A stretch of 15,978 nt of DNA, from the NCBI GenBank assembly GCA_902496125.1, contig CABUZU010000039.1, forward strand, positions 1-15,978, written 5' to 3'. The translations under genes were made by a program, and so were the position numbers. The stretch is from an uncultured Lachnospiraceae bacterium. Its GTDB lineage: Bacteria; Bacillota; Clostridia; Lachnospirales; Lachnospiraceae. The notes under the pieces are model-generated. The model saw nothing but the letters and a program-made list of their open reading frames with translations. It had not been told where the DNA came from and ran no database searches. This document shows, piece by piece, positions 1 through 6,722 of the stretch. How positions within the stretch are numbered: the first letter of the stretch is position 1; every line of letters starts with the position of its first letter.

Positions 1-1
1 A

Positions 2-1168
2 CCATTTCAAGAAGAAGCCGATGTTTATGTTATCAATACATGTACAGTGACAAACGTTGCAGACCATAAGTCTAAACAGATGTTACATCGTGCAAAAAAG
101 AAAAATTCCAATGCCATTATTGTAGCAGCAGGATGCTATGTACAAGCCTTTGCTGATAAGTTAAGAGAAGATGGAAGTGTCGACATTATCATTGGAAATA
201 ATCAAAAAAATCAGTTAATTGAGATGATTGAAGACTATAAGGGTGATAGAAAAGAAGCTGTAGTAGATATTTCAAAAACGAAAGAATTTGAACCAATGCA
301 AATAAAAAAGACAGCAGAACACACAAGAGCTTTTCTTAAAATCCAAGATGGTTGTAATCAATTTTGTAGTTATTGCATTATTCCTTATGCAAGAGGAAGA
401 GCAAGAAGTCGTAAAAAAGAAGAGGTTATTGAAGAAGTAAAAAATTTAGCAGTTTCTGGATATAAAGAAGTTGTTTTAACCGGAATTCATTTAAGCTCAT
501 TTAAGGATTTAGATGATTTAGTATTAGAACTTGCAGCTATTGATAGAATTGAAAGAATCCGCTTAGGTTCTTTAGAACCCAATGTTATTACAGAAGAATT
601 TATAAAGAAATTAGCTTCTTGTAAGGAATTTTGTCCACATTTTCATCTATCTTTACAAAGTGGTTGTGATAGCGTTTTAAAACGAATGAATAGACATTAC
701 ACATCAGAGGAATACTATGAAAAATGTCAGTTAATTCGAAAGTATTTTTCGCATCCAGCAATTACGACGGATATTATTGTGGGATTTCCAGGAGAGACAG
801 ATGAAGAATTTAAAACAAGCTTGTCATTTGCTAAAAAAGTAGGATTTTATGAGATTCATGTATTTAAATATTCAAGAAGAAAGGGAACAAAGGCAGATAA
901 GATGCCAAATCAAGTTCCAGAAAATATAAAATCTGAAAGAAGCCATCAATTAATGAGTGTAGCAAAGGAGCTATCAAAGGAATTTCGTGCTTATTATTTA
1001 GGAAAAGAAGTACAGATTTTATCAGAAGAAATCGTAACCATTAACGAAGAAGAGTGGATGGTTGGATATACCAAAGAGTATGTGAAATGTGCGACAAAGA
1101 ATTATACGAAAAATGAGCTATTAATGTTAGAAGTTCATGAGTTCTTAAATGATGATATTCTTAGATGA
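2..1168 (+). CDS. mtaB: tRNA (t6A37) methylthiotransferase MtaB, 5'-truncated by window edge
   Basis: MtaB is a radical-SAM enzyme that adds a methylthio group to N6-threonylcarbamoyladenosine at tRNA position 37, giving ms2t6A. The frame is open from base 2, so the GTG at 47 is internal and not the start. The 388 visible residues begin just before the NTCTVT motif, whose Cys14 is an N-terminal 4Fe-4S ligand; Cys45 (AAGC) is the likely third. The radical-SAM CxxxCxxC follows at about 118-125 (DGCNQFCSYC), then the PYARGRARSR segment typical of the family. A TRAM-like domain fills the last 65 or so residues. From memory, family members are about 430-450 residues, so roughly 40-60 are missing upstream. 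MtaB rather than MiaB or RimO is judged from overall sequence resemblance. The gene is convergent with the symporter and shares its terminator. Confidence 0.9.
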   Translation, partial: PFQEEADVYVINTCTVTNVADHKSKQMLHRAKKKNSNAIIVAAGCYVQAFADKLREDGSVDIIIGNNQKNQLIEMIEDYKGDRKEAVVDISKTKEFEPMQIKKTAEHTRAFLKIQDGCNQFCSYCIIPYARGRARSRKKEEVIEEVKNLAVSGYKEVVLTGIHLSSFKDLDDLVLELAAIDRIERIRLGSLEPNVITEEFIKKLASCKEFCPHFHLSLQSGCDSVLKRMNRHYTSEEYYEKCQLIRKYFSHPAITTDIIVGFPGETDEEFKTSLSFAKKVGFYEIHVFKYSRRKGTKADKMPNQVPENIKSERSHQLMSVAKELSKEFRAYYLGKEVQILSEEIVTINEEEWMVGYTKEYVKCATKNYTKNELLMLEVHEFLNDDILR

Positions 1169-1170
1169 TA

Positions 1171-1196
1171 AAAAAAGGGGTTTATGCCCCTTTTTT
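1171..1196. terminator. Bidirectional intrinsic terminator between mtaB and the symporter gene
   Basis: Six A and four G (1171-1180) pair with four C and six T (1187-1196) around the 6-nt loop TTTATG. Read on the plus strand this gives a GC stem followed by a T run for mtaB. Read on the minus strand it gives the same for the symporter gene. The right arm lies inside the last codons of the symporter (Lys-Lys-Gly-Ala-stop), so the terminator is partly coding. Confidence 0.85.
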
Positions 1197-2591
1197 CATC
1201 CTTGTAAAATAGTCTTCGGTTTCTTTCTTTATCACACCACTTAATGCTAAAAGAGCAACTAAGTTTGGCAGAGCCATTAACGCATTAAAGATATCTGCGA
1301 TATTCCATACAGCAGCTACTGTCATATAAGGTCCAATAAATACACATAAGATATATAACCAACGGTAGGTTTTTACAGCCGTTTTATTTCTATTAAATAA
1401 ATATTCTAAACATCTTTCACCATAGTAATCCCAGCCAAGAATTGTTGTAAAAGCAAAGAATACTAAGCAAAGCATTAATGAAAAGGATGCAACCGTTGAT
1501 GGGAATGGAAGTCCTTTTTGGAAAGCAGCTGTTGTAATTGCAACGCCTTCTAATCCAGTATTCCATGTTCCAGTAATAACAATGGATAAACCAGTCATTG
1601 TACAGATAACGATGGTATCAATGAAGGTACCGGTCATAGATACAAGACCTTGACGAACAGGTTCTTTCGTTTGTGCAGCAGCAGCGGCGATTGGTGCACT
1701 ACCAAGACCAGCTTCATTTGAGAAGATACCTCTTGCAATACCTTTTTGCATTGCAACAACCATACTACCCATTGCACCACCGGCAAGAGCACTGCCTGTA
1801 AATGCAGATTTTACAATAGTTACAATTGCTGCTGGAATTGCAGTAATATTTGTAATCATGATGATAAGGGCTAGTCCGACATATAAAACTGCCATAAATG
1901 GAACAACAACTTGAGATACTTTAGAAATACGCTGTATTCCACCGATAACAACAAGTCCTACACATACAGTTAAAATTAAACAAGAAATAACCGTTGACCA
2001 TGAATAAGTATTTCCTAAAATGGAAACCGTATTAACCATATCAGGGTCAAAGAAATTTTTAATTGCAGATGTGATACCATTTACCTGAGTAAAAGTACCA
2101 ATACCAAATAAACCTACGCAAGCTCCAAAGAATGCAAAAAGTTTAGCAAGCCATTTCCATTTCTTACCCATACCATTTTCTATGTAGTAGAATGGTCCGC
2201 CAAGTACATGCCCTTCTTCATCGATTGTACGATATTTAATTGCGAGTAAGCCTTCTGCATATTTCGTTGCCATTCCAAAAAATGCAGCAACAATCATCCA
2301 AAATAGAGCACCGGGTCCACCAGCAGAAAGTGCAGTAGCAACACCAACAATGTTACCAGTACCAATGGTTGCAGAAAGTGCAGTACATAGAGCACCAAAG
2401 CTTGTTACTTCACCATGCCCTTCTTCTTCATTTAAAATCATAAATTTTAGGGCTTTTCCTAGATGTTTTACCTGTAGGAATTTTAAAAGAGTTGTAAGTA
2501 GAATCCCAGTAAGTAGGATTAGAATAATTAGGGGTAGTCCCCAGACTGCTTCATCGAGCCATGTGATGAAATCGTTAATTTGTTTAAACAT
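1182..2591 (-). CDS. Sodium:alanine/glycine symporter (AGCS family)
   Basis: This is a full-length (469 aa) member of the alanine or glycine:cation symporter family, an integral membrane carrier that imports small neutral amino acids with Na+. The diagnostic segment GTGNIVGVATALSAGGPG lies at about residues 77-94; in characterised AGCS proteins this region forms the substrate and ion site. About 10-11 hydrophobic helices can be seen, with a conserved SNEAGLGSAPIAAAAA stretch in the second half. The start at 2591 is preceded by GGAGGG (2601-2606 on the plus strand) with a 9-nt spacer. The glycine riboswitch in the leader strongly suggests that glycine is a physiological substrate or signal; the family alone would not separate alanine from glycine. 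The gene is divergent from ireB and forms a single-gene unit ending in the bidirectional terminator. Confidence 0.93.
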   Translation of the reverse strand: MFKQINDFITWLDEAVWGLPLIILILLTGILLTTLLKFLQVKHLGKALKFMILNEEEGHGEVTSFGALCTALSATIGTGNIVGVATALSAGGPGALFWMIVAAFFGMATKYAEGLLAIKYRTIDEEGHVLGGPFYYIENGMGKKWKWLAKLFAFFGACVGLFGIGTFTQVNGITSAIKNFFDPDMVNTVSILGNTYSWSTVISCLILTVCVGLVVIGGIQRISKVSQVVVPFMAVLYVGLALIIMITNITAIPAAIVTIVKSAFTGSALAGGAMGSMVVAMQKGIARGIFSNEAGLGSAPIAAAAAQTKEPVRQGLVSMTGTFIDTIVICTMTGLSIVITGTWNTGLEGVAITTAAFQKGLPFPSTVASFSLMLCLVFFAFTTILGWDYYGERCLEYLFNRNKTAVKTYRWLYILCVFIGPYMTVAAVWNIADIFNALMALPNLVALLALSGVIKKETEDYFTRMKKGA

Positions 2592-2601
2592 AAGTTCTTT
2601 C

Positions 2602-2704
2602 CCTCCGTCCTTTTGCCTGAGAGATTAACAGCATAACATCATTATACTGCGTACACCTTCGGCACTCCTCCATGTTTATTAGATTTTGAGGAGATTCTCT
2701 TGAG
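2602..2704 (-). promoter_or_regulatory. Glycine riboswitch, single aptamer, in the symporter leader
   Basis: On the minus strand the leader carries the conserved glycine-aptamer blocks in order: AAGAGAA (2701-2695); a P2 stem CUCCUC/GAGGAG (2693-2688 with 2670-2665); the invariant core UGCCGAAGG (2664-2656); a variable hairpin CAGUAUAA/UUAUGCUG (2649-2642 with 2636-2629); and CUCUCAGGCAAAAGGAC (2623-2607). No second core is present on either side, so this is a singlet and not the common tandem. The 3' end of the aptamer runs directly into the ribosome binding site GGAGGG, with a possible short P1 between CUC (2704-2702) and GAG (2605-2603). I see no terminator stem with a U run between aptamer and start codon, so translational control is the more likely mode (inference). 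Glycine-dependent repression of an importer would make sense but is not shown by the sequence. Confidence 0.93.
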
Positions 2705-2730
2705 TTTTGTATTTTAAAACAACAATTACA

Positions 2731-2759
2731 AGCATAACATGATGTTACAAAAAATTCAA
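2731..2759 (-). promoter_or_regulatory. Sigma-A-type promoter for the symporter leader
   Basis: On the minus strand, TTGAAT (2759-2754) and TATGCT (2736-2731) are separated by exactly 17 nt. A TG dinucleotide one base upstream of the -10 gives an extended -10. The predicted start near 2724 would give a leader of about 130 nt, which just accommodates the single glycine aptamer. Confidence 0.6.
2735..2747. promoter_or_regulatory. 13-bp palindrome overlapping the symporter promoter, possible operator
   Basis: TAACAT-G-ATGTTA is a perfect 6-1-6 palindrome. It lies in the spacer of the symporter promoter and runs into the -10 hexamer. That is a plausible place for a repressor, but no regulator is encoded nearby and short AT-rich palindromes occur by chance. 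Confidence 0.3.
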
Positions 2760-2819
2760 TATTTTTTTATAAATTTTTAATAACTAGATGAAGATTATGA
2801 TTGTTTTAAATAAAAAGTC

Positions 2820-2848
2820 TTGCCGAATACGCTAAAATGTATTATGAT
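2820..2848 (+). promoter_or_regulatory. Sigma-A-type promoter for the ireB operon
   Basis: TTGCCG (2820-2825) and TATGAT (2843-2848) are separated by 17 nt. Transcription would begin near 2855, leaving a short leader of about 40 nt before ireB. This is the only convincing promoter I found upstream of ireB, ruvX, the DUF1292 gene and RNase J. Confidence 0.65.
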
Positions 2849-2895
2849 AGAACTGCGTGTAAGTTCGGAAATCTAAGAAAAGGATGTGTAAAAGA

Positions 2896-3159
2896 ATGAA
2901 TGATTTAAATAAAACTCAATATTTTTCTGCTGTGCAGGAGAAAAAACTTCCAGTAAGTGAAGTGCTAGAAACAGTGTATGTTGCACTTACTGAGAAAGGA
3001 TATGATCCATTAAACCAAATCGTAGGTTATATTATGTCTGGTGACCCTACTTATATTACTAGTCATAATGGAGCTAGAAATACAATTATGAAAGTTGAGC
3101 GAGACGAAATAATGGAAGAACTTATGAAATATTATATTGACCATAAGTTGAAAGGATAA
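2896..3159 (+). CDS. ireB: IreB family regulatory phosphoprotein (UPF0297/DUF965)
   Basis: This is a small cytoplasmic protein of 87 residues from the start chosen here. IreB of Enterococcus is a substrate of the PASTA-domain Ser/Thr kinase IreK and affects cephalosporin resistance and envelope stress responses. Family hallmarks are clear: EKGYDPLNQIVGYIMSGDP at about 33-51, then ARNTI and ERDEIMEELMKYY near the C-terminus. An in-frame ATG at 2884 would add four residues (MCKR). The ATG at 2896 is preferred because AAAAGGA (2878-2884) precedes it by 11 nt, while the 2884 codon has no site and overlaps that element. It also matches the family length. Thr7 aligns with an N-terminal threonine phosphorylated in the enterococcal protein. 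The gene is first in a unit with ruvX, 3 nt downstream. Confidence 0.92.
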   Translation: MNDLNKTQYFSAVQEKKLPVSEVLETVYVALTEKGYDPLNQIVGYIMSGDPTYITSHNGARNTIMKVERDEIMEELMKYYIDHKLKG

Positions 3160-3162
3160 GAT

Positions 3163-3618
3163 ATGCGTATTTTAGGATTAGATTATGGTTCAAAGACAGT
3201 TGGGGTGGCAATTTCTGACCCTTTAGGAATTACAGCACAGGGAGTAGAGATTATACGACGTACACATGAAAATAAGCTTCGTAAAACCCTAGCAAGAATT
3301 GATGCTTTAGTCTTGGAATATGGTGTTGAGAAAATCGTACTGGGATATCCAAAGAATATGAATGATACGTTAGGTCCTAGAGTGCAGGCTACGGAAGAAT
3401 TTAAGCAAACTCTAGAAAGAAGAACAAATTTACCAGTCATACTTTGGGATGAAAGACTGACAACTGTAGCTGCTGATAAAATCATGATGGAGACCGGAGT
3501 GCGTCGTGAAAACCGTAAAGATTATGTAGACCAGATTGCGGCAACGTTAATTCTTCAAGGGTATTTAGATTTTTGGGCATTTAATAAAGAAAAGAATCAG
3601 GAGGACCTGAATGGATAA
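3163..3618 (+). CDS. ruvX: RuvX/YqgF family nuclease (putative Holliday junction resolvase, rRNA processing)
   Basis: This 151-aa protein has the RNase H-like fold of the YqgF/RuvX family. Members have been linked to Holliday junction resolution and, in E. coli, to 16S rRNA 5' maturation. The visible signature is the N-terminal LGLDYGSKTVGVAISDP with the acidic Asp7, then GYPKNMN near 61-67, WDERLT at 95-100 and KDYVDQIAATLIL near 119-131; the acidic residues of these motifs form the predicted metal site. Length is normal. The start follows AAAGGA at the end of ireB. Its 3' end overlaps the DUF1292 start by 8 nt, indicating translational coupling. The order ireB-ruvX-DUF1292 is the widely conserved Firmicutes arrangement (yrzL-yrrK-yrzB in Bacillus subtilis). 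Confidence 0.94.
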   Translation: MRILGLDYGSKTVGVAISDPLGITAQGVEIIRRTHENKLRKTLARIDALVLEYGVEKIVLGYPKNMNDTLGPRVQATEEFKQTLERRTNLPVILWDERLTTVAADKIMMETGVRRENRKDYVDQIAATLILQGYLDFWAFNKEKNQEDLNG

Positions 3619-3868
3619 AATATATTTAACTTCAATAGATGGAGAAGAGATTGAATTATTTGCAGTTGAAACCACAAAGATTAATGGAGTGAACTATTTA
3701 TTAGCATCTGATGTAGAAGATGGTGATGGTGACTGTTATATATTAAAAGATTTATCGGATTCAGATTCAAATGAAGCAATTTATGAATTTGTAGAAGATG
3801 AGAAGGAAATCGAAGTAGTATTTGAGATTTTTGAAGAACTTTTAGACGATGAAATAGAGATTGTCTAA
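3611..3868 (+). CDS. DUF1292 family acidic small protein
   Basis: This 85-aa, strongly acidic cytoplasmic protein is related to B. subtilis YrzB. Its function is unknown. It shows the family pattern: a short beta-rich N-terminus opening with an IDGEEIELFAVETTKINGVNYLLA-like segment (written in parts: IDGEEIELF, then NGVNYLLA at about 26-33), followed by an Asp/Glu-rich tail with DDEIEIV at the end. No Cys pair or membrane segment is seen. The start overlaps the ruvX stop, and AGGAGG (3599-3604) lies 6 nt upstream, one of the strongest sites in the window. Identification rests on length, acidity and position after ruvX as much as on sequence. Confidence 0.85.
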   Translation: MDKIYLTSIDGEEIELFAVETTKINGVNYLLASDVEDGDGDCYILKDLSDSDSNEAIYEFVEDEKEIEVVFEIFEELLDDEIEIV

Positions 3869-3939
3869 TCACAGTGGTGTATACCACAAGAAATCCAACA
3901 TGCATGCAAGTAAAATGAACGAAAATTGGAGGTATTTTT

Positions 3940-5604
3940 TTGAAAAGCGAGAAGAAGGAGAAATTGCGTATCATTCCACTAGGGGGATTAGAGCAGATTG
4001 GAATGAATATTACCGCATTTGAATACGGAGATAGTATTATAGTAGTAGATTGCGGACTTTCTTTTCCTAGTGATGATATGTTAGGAATTGATTTAGTTAT
4101 TCCAGATATTTCCTATTTGAAGGATAATATCGAGAAAGTAAAAGGATTTTTTATTACTCATGGACATGAAGACCACATTGGAGCCTTACCTTATGTGCTT
4201 CGTGAAATCAACGTGCCAATTTATGCAACGAAACTTACAATTGGAATTATTGAGAGTAAATTAAAGGAATACAATTGGTTAAAGTCTGTAAAGAAAAAAG
4301 TTGTAAAATATGGACAGTCCATTAATATGGGATGTTTTCGTGTTGAATTTATTCGTACTAATCACAGTATTGCAGATGCAGCAGCACTTGCAATCTTTTC
4401 CCCAGTAGGTATTGTGGTTCATACGGGTGACTTTAAGATTGACTATACCCCTGTTTATGGTGACCCAGTTGATTTACAACGTTTTGCAGAATTAGGTAAA
4501 AAAGGTGTACTTGCTCTTATGTGCGATAGTACGAATGCGACAAGAGAAGGATTTACGATGTCAGAGCGTACAGTAGGACGAACGTTTGATAATTTATTTG
4601 CAGAAAATGTCAAACATCGTATTATTGTAGCAACATTTGCATCGAATGTAGATAGAGTACAGCAAATTATTAATACGGCTTATAAATACGGCAGAAAAGT
4701 AGTAGTAGAAGGTCGTAGTATGGTAAATATCATCAATGTAGCAACAGAATTGGGATATATTAAGATTCCAGAAGGTACATTAATTGATTTAGACCATCTT
4801 AAGAATTATCCGGATGAAAAAACAGTATTAATTACGACGGGTAGCCAAGGAGAATCTATGGCAGCCTTATCTCGTATGGCATCAGGAATTCATCGTAAGG
4901 TAACAATTAAACCAGGAGATGCAATTATCTTAAGTTCAAATCCAATTCCTGGTAATGAAAAAGCAGTTTCAAAGGTTATTAATGATTTATCAATGAAGGG
5001 TGCTAAGGTTATTTTCCAAGATACTCATGTATCAGGACATGCTTGCCAGGAAGAAATTAAATTAGTATATTCATTGATTCATCCAAAATATTCAATTCCT
5101 GTACATGGTGAATATCGTCATTTGCTTGCACAGGCAAACCTTGCTAATAACCTTGGAATTCCAAAGGAGAATATCTTTATTCTTTCATCTGGAGATGTGC
5201 TTGAATTAAATCAAGAGGATGCAGCAGTTAGTTCTCATGTACATGCAGGTTCGATTTTAGTAGATGGACTTGGTGTAGGAGATGTAGGAAATATTGTTTT
5301 AAGAGATAGACAGAGTTTATCTCAAAATGGTATTTTAATTGTCGTTTTATCATTAGAAAAACACAGTTGTCAGTTGCTAGCAGGACCAGATATTGTTTCA
5401 AGAGGATTTGTTTATGTTCGAGAAGCAGAAGATTTGATGGAGGAAGCCCGTCAAGTAGTAGCTCAAGCAGTAGACGAATGTTTGCGTCGAAATATTACTG
5501 ATTGGAGTCGCTTAAAGATGGTTATTCGTGATAGCTTAAGCGATTTCTTGTGGAAGAAGATGAAGAGAAGTCCAATGATTCTTCCAATTATAATGGAAAT
5601 TTAG
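3940..5604 (+). CDS. rnjA: Ribonuclease J (metallo-beta-lactamase/beta-CASP endo-/5'-exonuclease)
   Basis: RNase J degrades and matures mRNA and rRNA, with both endonuclease and 5'-to-3' exonuclease activity. The 554-aa length matches B. subtilis RNase J1. The metallo-beta-lactamase metal ligands are intact: HGHEDH at 74-79, His142 in TNHS and Asp164 in HTGDF. The beta-CASP region and VHGEYRHL follow, and the C-terminal domain ends in the family-typical KRSPMILPIIMEI. The start is TTG at 3940, supported by GGAGG (3928-3932) at 7 nt; no ATG in frame is better placed. Because the catalytic residues are complete it is called J1-like. The gene lies between the DUF1292 gene and mltG-like, an interruption of the Bacillus yrzB-yrrL order. 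Its 71-nt upstream gap has no clear promoter, so it may be read from the ireB promoter. Confidence 0.95.
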   Translation: MKSEKKEKLRIIPLGGLEQIGMNITAFEYGDSIIVVDCGLSFPSDDMLGIDLVIPDISYLKDNIEKVKGFFITHGHEDHIGALPYVLREINVPIYATKLTIGIIESKLKEYNWLKSVKKKVVKYGQSINMGCFRVEFIRTNHSIADAAALAIFSPVGIVVHTGDFKIDYTPVYGDPVDLQRFAELGKKGVLALMCDSTNATREGFTMSERTVGRTFDNLFAENVKHRIIVATFASNVDRVQQIINTAYKYGRKVVVEGRSMVNIINVATELGYIKIPEGTLIDLDHLKNYPDEKTVLITTGSQGESMAALSRMASGIHRKVTIKPGDAIILSSNPIPGNEKAVSKVINDLSMKGAKVIFQDTHVSGHACQEEIKLVYSLIHPKYSIPVHGEYRHLLAQANLANNLGIPKENIFILSSGDVLELNQEDAAVSSHVHAGSILVDGLGVGDVGNIVLRDRQSLSQNGILIVVLSLEKHSCQLLAGPDIVSRGFVYVREAEDLMEEARQVVAQAVDECLRRNITDWSRLKMVIRDSLSDFLWKKMKRSPMILPIIMEI

Positions 5605-5614
5605 ATGATTTACT

Positions 5615-5664
5615 ACAGGTAAGTAATTGGTTTTTAGCCAATTACTTACCTGTCTTTCGATTTT
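5615..5664 (+). terminator. Perfect 16-bp hairpin after rnjA, probable intrinsic terminator
   Basis: ACAGGTAAGTAATTGG (5615-5630) pairs perfectly with CCAATTACTTACCTGT (5638-5653) across the loop TTTTTAG. The tail TCTTTCGATTTT is T-rich but interrupted, so termination may be incomplete. The next start codon is only 15 nt beyond the tail, leaving no room for a separate promoter. Confidence 0.7.
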
Positions 5665-5679
5665 GCGTAGGTATCATAT

Positions 5680-6069
5680 ATGGGAAAAGAAACAAAAAAT
5701 GTGCTCCTAGTCATTGGTAAAATGATTGTCAAGGTTATTGTGATTTTTTTATTGGCAACCATTTTTTTATCCTTGGTTGCAAAGGCGTATGATTTAGGTT
5801 ATCGAATTTTTAATACGCCAGCAATCTCTCAAGGAGAGGGCTATGAAGTGACTTTTACAGTAAGCCAAGGTGATAGTTTGGGCACGATAGCAAGAAATTT
5901 AGAAAATGTAGGTCTTATCAAAGATAAAACGGTATTCGAGGCTCAAAAGATTTTTTATAATTTTAAGATAAAATATGGAACTTATAAATTGTCAACCTCG
6001 AAGTCAAGTAAAGAAATTTTACAAATATTAAATGATGGTCCCCAAGTAGGAGAGGAGACAAATAGATGA
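5680..6069 (+). CDS. Short MltG/YceG-like membrane protein lacking the catalytic domain
   Basis: This 129-aa protein has a basic N-terminus, one membrane helix at about 10-34 and an extracytoplasmic domain resembling the LysM-like N-terminal part of MltG (YceG). Full MltG is an endolytic murein transglycosylase of about 340-380 aa that cuts nascent glycan strands. Here the visible part covers VTFTVSQGDSLGTIARNLENVGLIKDKTVF and the KYGTYKLS and EILQILNDG elements (given in short pieces), then stops. The whole catalytic domain with its essential Glu is absent, so cleavage is not expected. No remnant follows: the stop overlaps trmR by 4 nt (ATGA), so this is a settled short form and not a recent break. 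In B. subtilis yrrL (mltG) also precedes yrrM (trmR), which supports the assignment. A peptidoglycan-binding or scaffold role is inference. The ribosome site is weak (TAGGT, 5669-5673). Confidence 0.75.
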   Translation: MGKETKNVLLVIGKMIVKVIVIFLLATIFLSLVAKAYDLGYRIFNTPAISQGEGYEVTFTVSQGDSLGTIARNLENVGLIKDKTVFEAQKIFYNFKIKYGTYKLSTSKSSKEILQILNDGPQVGEETNR

Positions 6070-6710
6070 TAGTAGAGGAACGTCTAACAGATTATCTACA
6101 TTCGTTAGAACCAGAACAGACAGGGATTTTAGGAGAAATCAGAAAAGAAGCAATAAAAAACTATGTGCCAATTATTCGATTAGAGACAGGAAGCTTGTTA
6201 AAGACTTTAATATGTATGTATAAACCAGAAAATATTTTAGAGGTAGGCACAGCAGTGGGATATTCAGCACTTCTAATGAGTGAAGTAATGCCAGCAGGAT
6301 GTAAGATTACCACGATTGAAAATTATGAAAAGAGAATCCCGATTGCAAGAAGAAATTTTGAACGAGCTGGCAAATCAGATGTAATTAAGTTAATTGAAGG
6401 TGATGCAACTTCTGTATTAGAAGAATTAGAAGACACCTATGATTTTATATTTATGGATGCTGCTAAGGGGCAGTATATTCATTTTTTACCGAATATTATG
6501 AGATTATTAAAGACAGACGGAGTTTTAATCTCCGATAATGTCTTACAAGATGGAGAACTATTAGAATCACGTTTTGGCGTGACAAGGAGAAATCGAACAA
6601 TACACAGTCGTATGAGAGAGTATTTATATCAGTTAAAGCATATGGAAGAATTAGAGACTTCTATTTTACCAGTGGGAGATGGCGTAACGATTAGTGTTAA
6701 GAAAATATAG
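6066..6710 (+). CDS. trmR: tRNA 5-hydroxyuridine methyltransferase TrmR (SAM-dependent O-methyltransferase)
   Basis: TrmR methylates 5-hydroxyuridine at tRNA wobble position 34 to 5-methoxyuridine, widening codon reading. The 214-aa protein is a class I O-methyltransferase: the SAM loop ILEVGTAVGYSALLM is at 57-71, the acidic residue binding the ribose is in TIENYEKR, and metal ligands are predicted at Asp131 (FMDAAKGQY) and Asp157-Asn158 (ISDNVL). It resembles catechol-type O-methyltransferases, and a small-molecule role would be the alternative. Its position directly before a U32 family TrhP homologue, as in Bacillus yrrM-yrrN-yrrO, argues for the tRNA function. The start overlaps the mltG-like stop in an ATGA and is preceded by GGAGAGGAG. 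Confidence 0.88.
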   Translation: MIVEERLTDYLHSLEPEQTGILGEIRKEAIKNYVPIIRLETGSLLKTLICMYKPENILEVGTAVGYSALLMSEVMPAGCKITTIENYEKRIPIARRNFERAGKSDVIKLIEGDATSVLEELEDTYDFIFMDAAKGQYIHFLPNIMRLLKTDGVLISDNVLQDGELLESRFGVTRRNRTIHSRMREYLYQLKHMEELETSILPVGDGVTISVKKI

Positions 6711-6722
6711 TGGAGGATAGAT

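Noticed and set aside
47..1168. GTG at 47 as the start of mtaB
   Set aside because: The frame is open back to base 2 and encodes the conserved NTCTVT iron-sulfur motif upstream of that codon, so the gene begins before the window.
2350..2628. Plus-strand open frame of 92 aa
   Set aside because: It is antisense to the conserved symporter gene and riboswitch, with no recognisable protein features.
2705..2883. A second glycine aptamer or small RNA in the divergent intergenic region
   Set aside because: No second GCCGAAGG-type core or long stem is present; the region is explained by two promoters and AT-rich spacer.
3874..3908. GTGGT-GTAT-ACCAC hairpin and TGCATGCA palindrome before rnjA
   Set aside because: The stem is only 5 bp with no T run, so it is not a terminator, and I cannot tie either element to a promoter or known leader motif.
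3681..3974. Minus-strand open frame of 97 aa across the DUF1292 gene and the rnjA start
   Set aside because: It is low-complexity (His/Leu-rich), antisense to well-supported genes and lacks a ribosome binding site.
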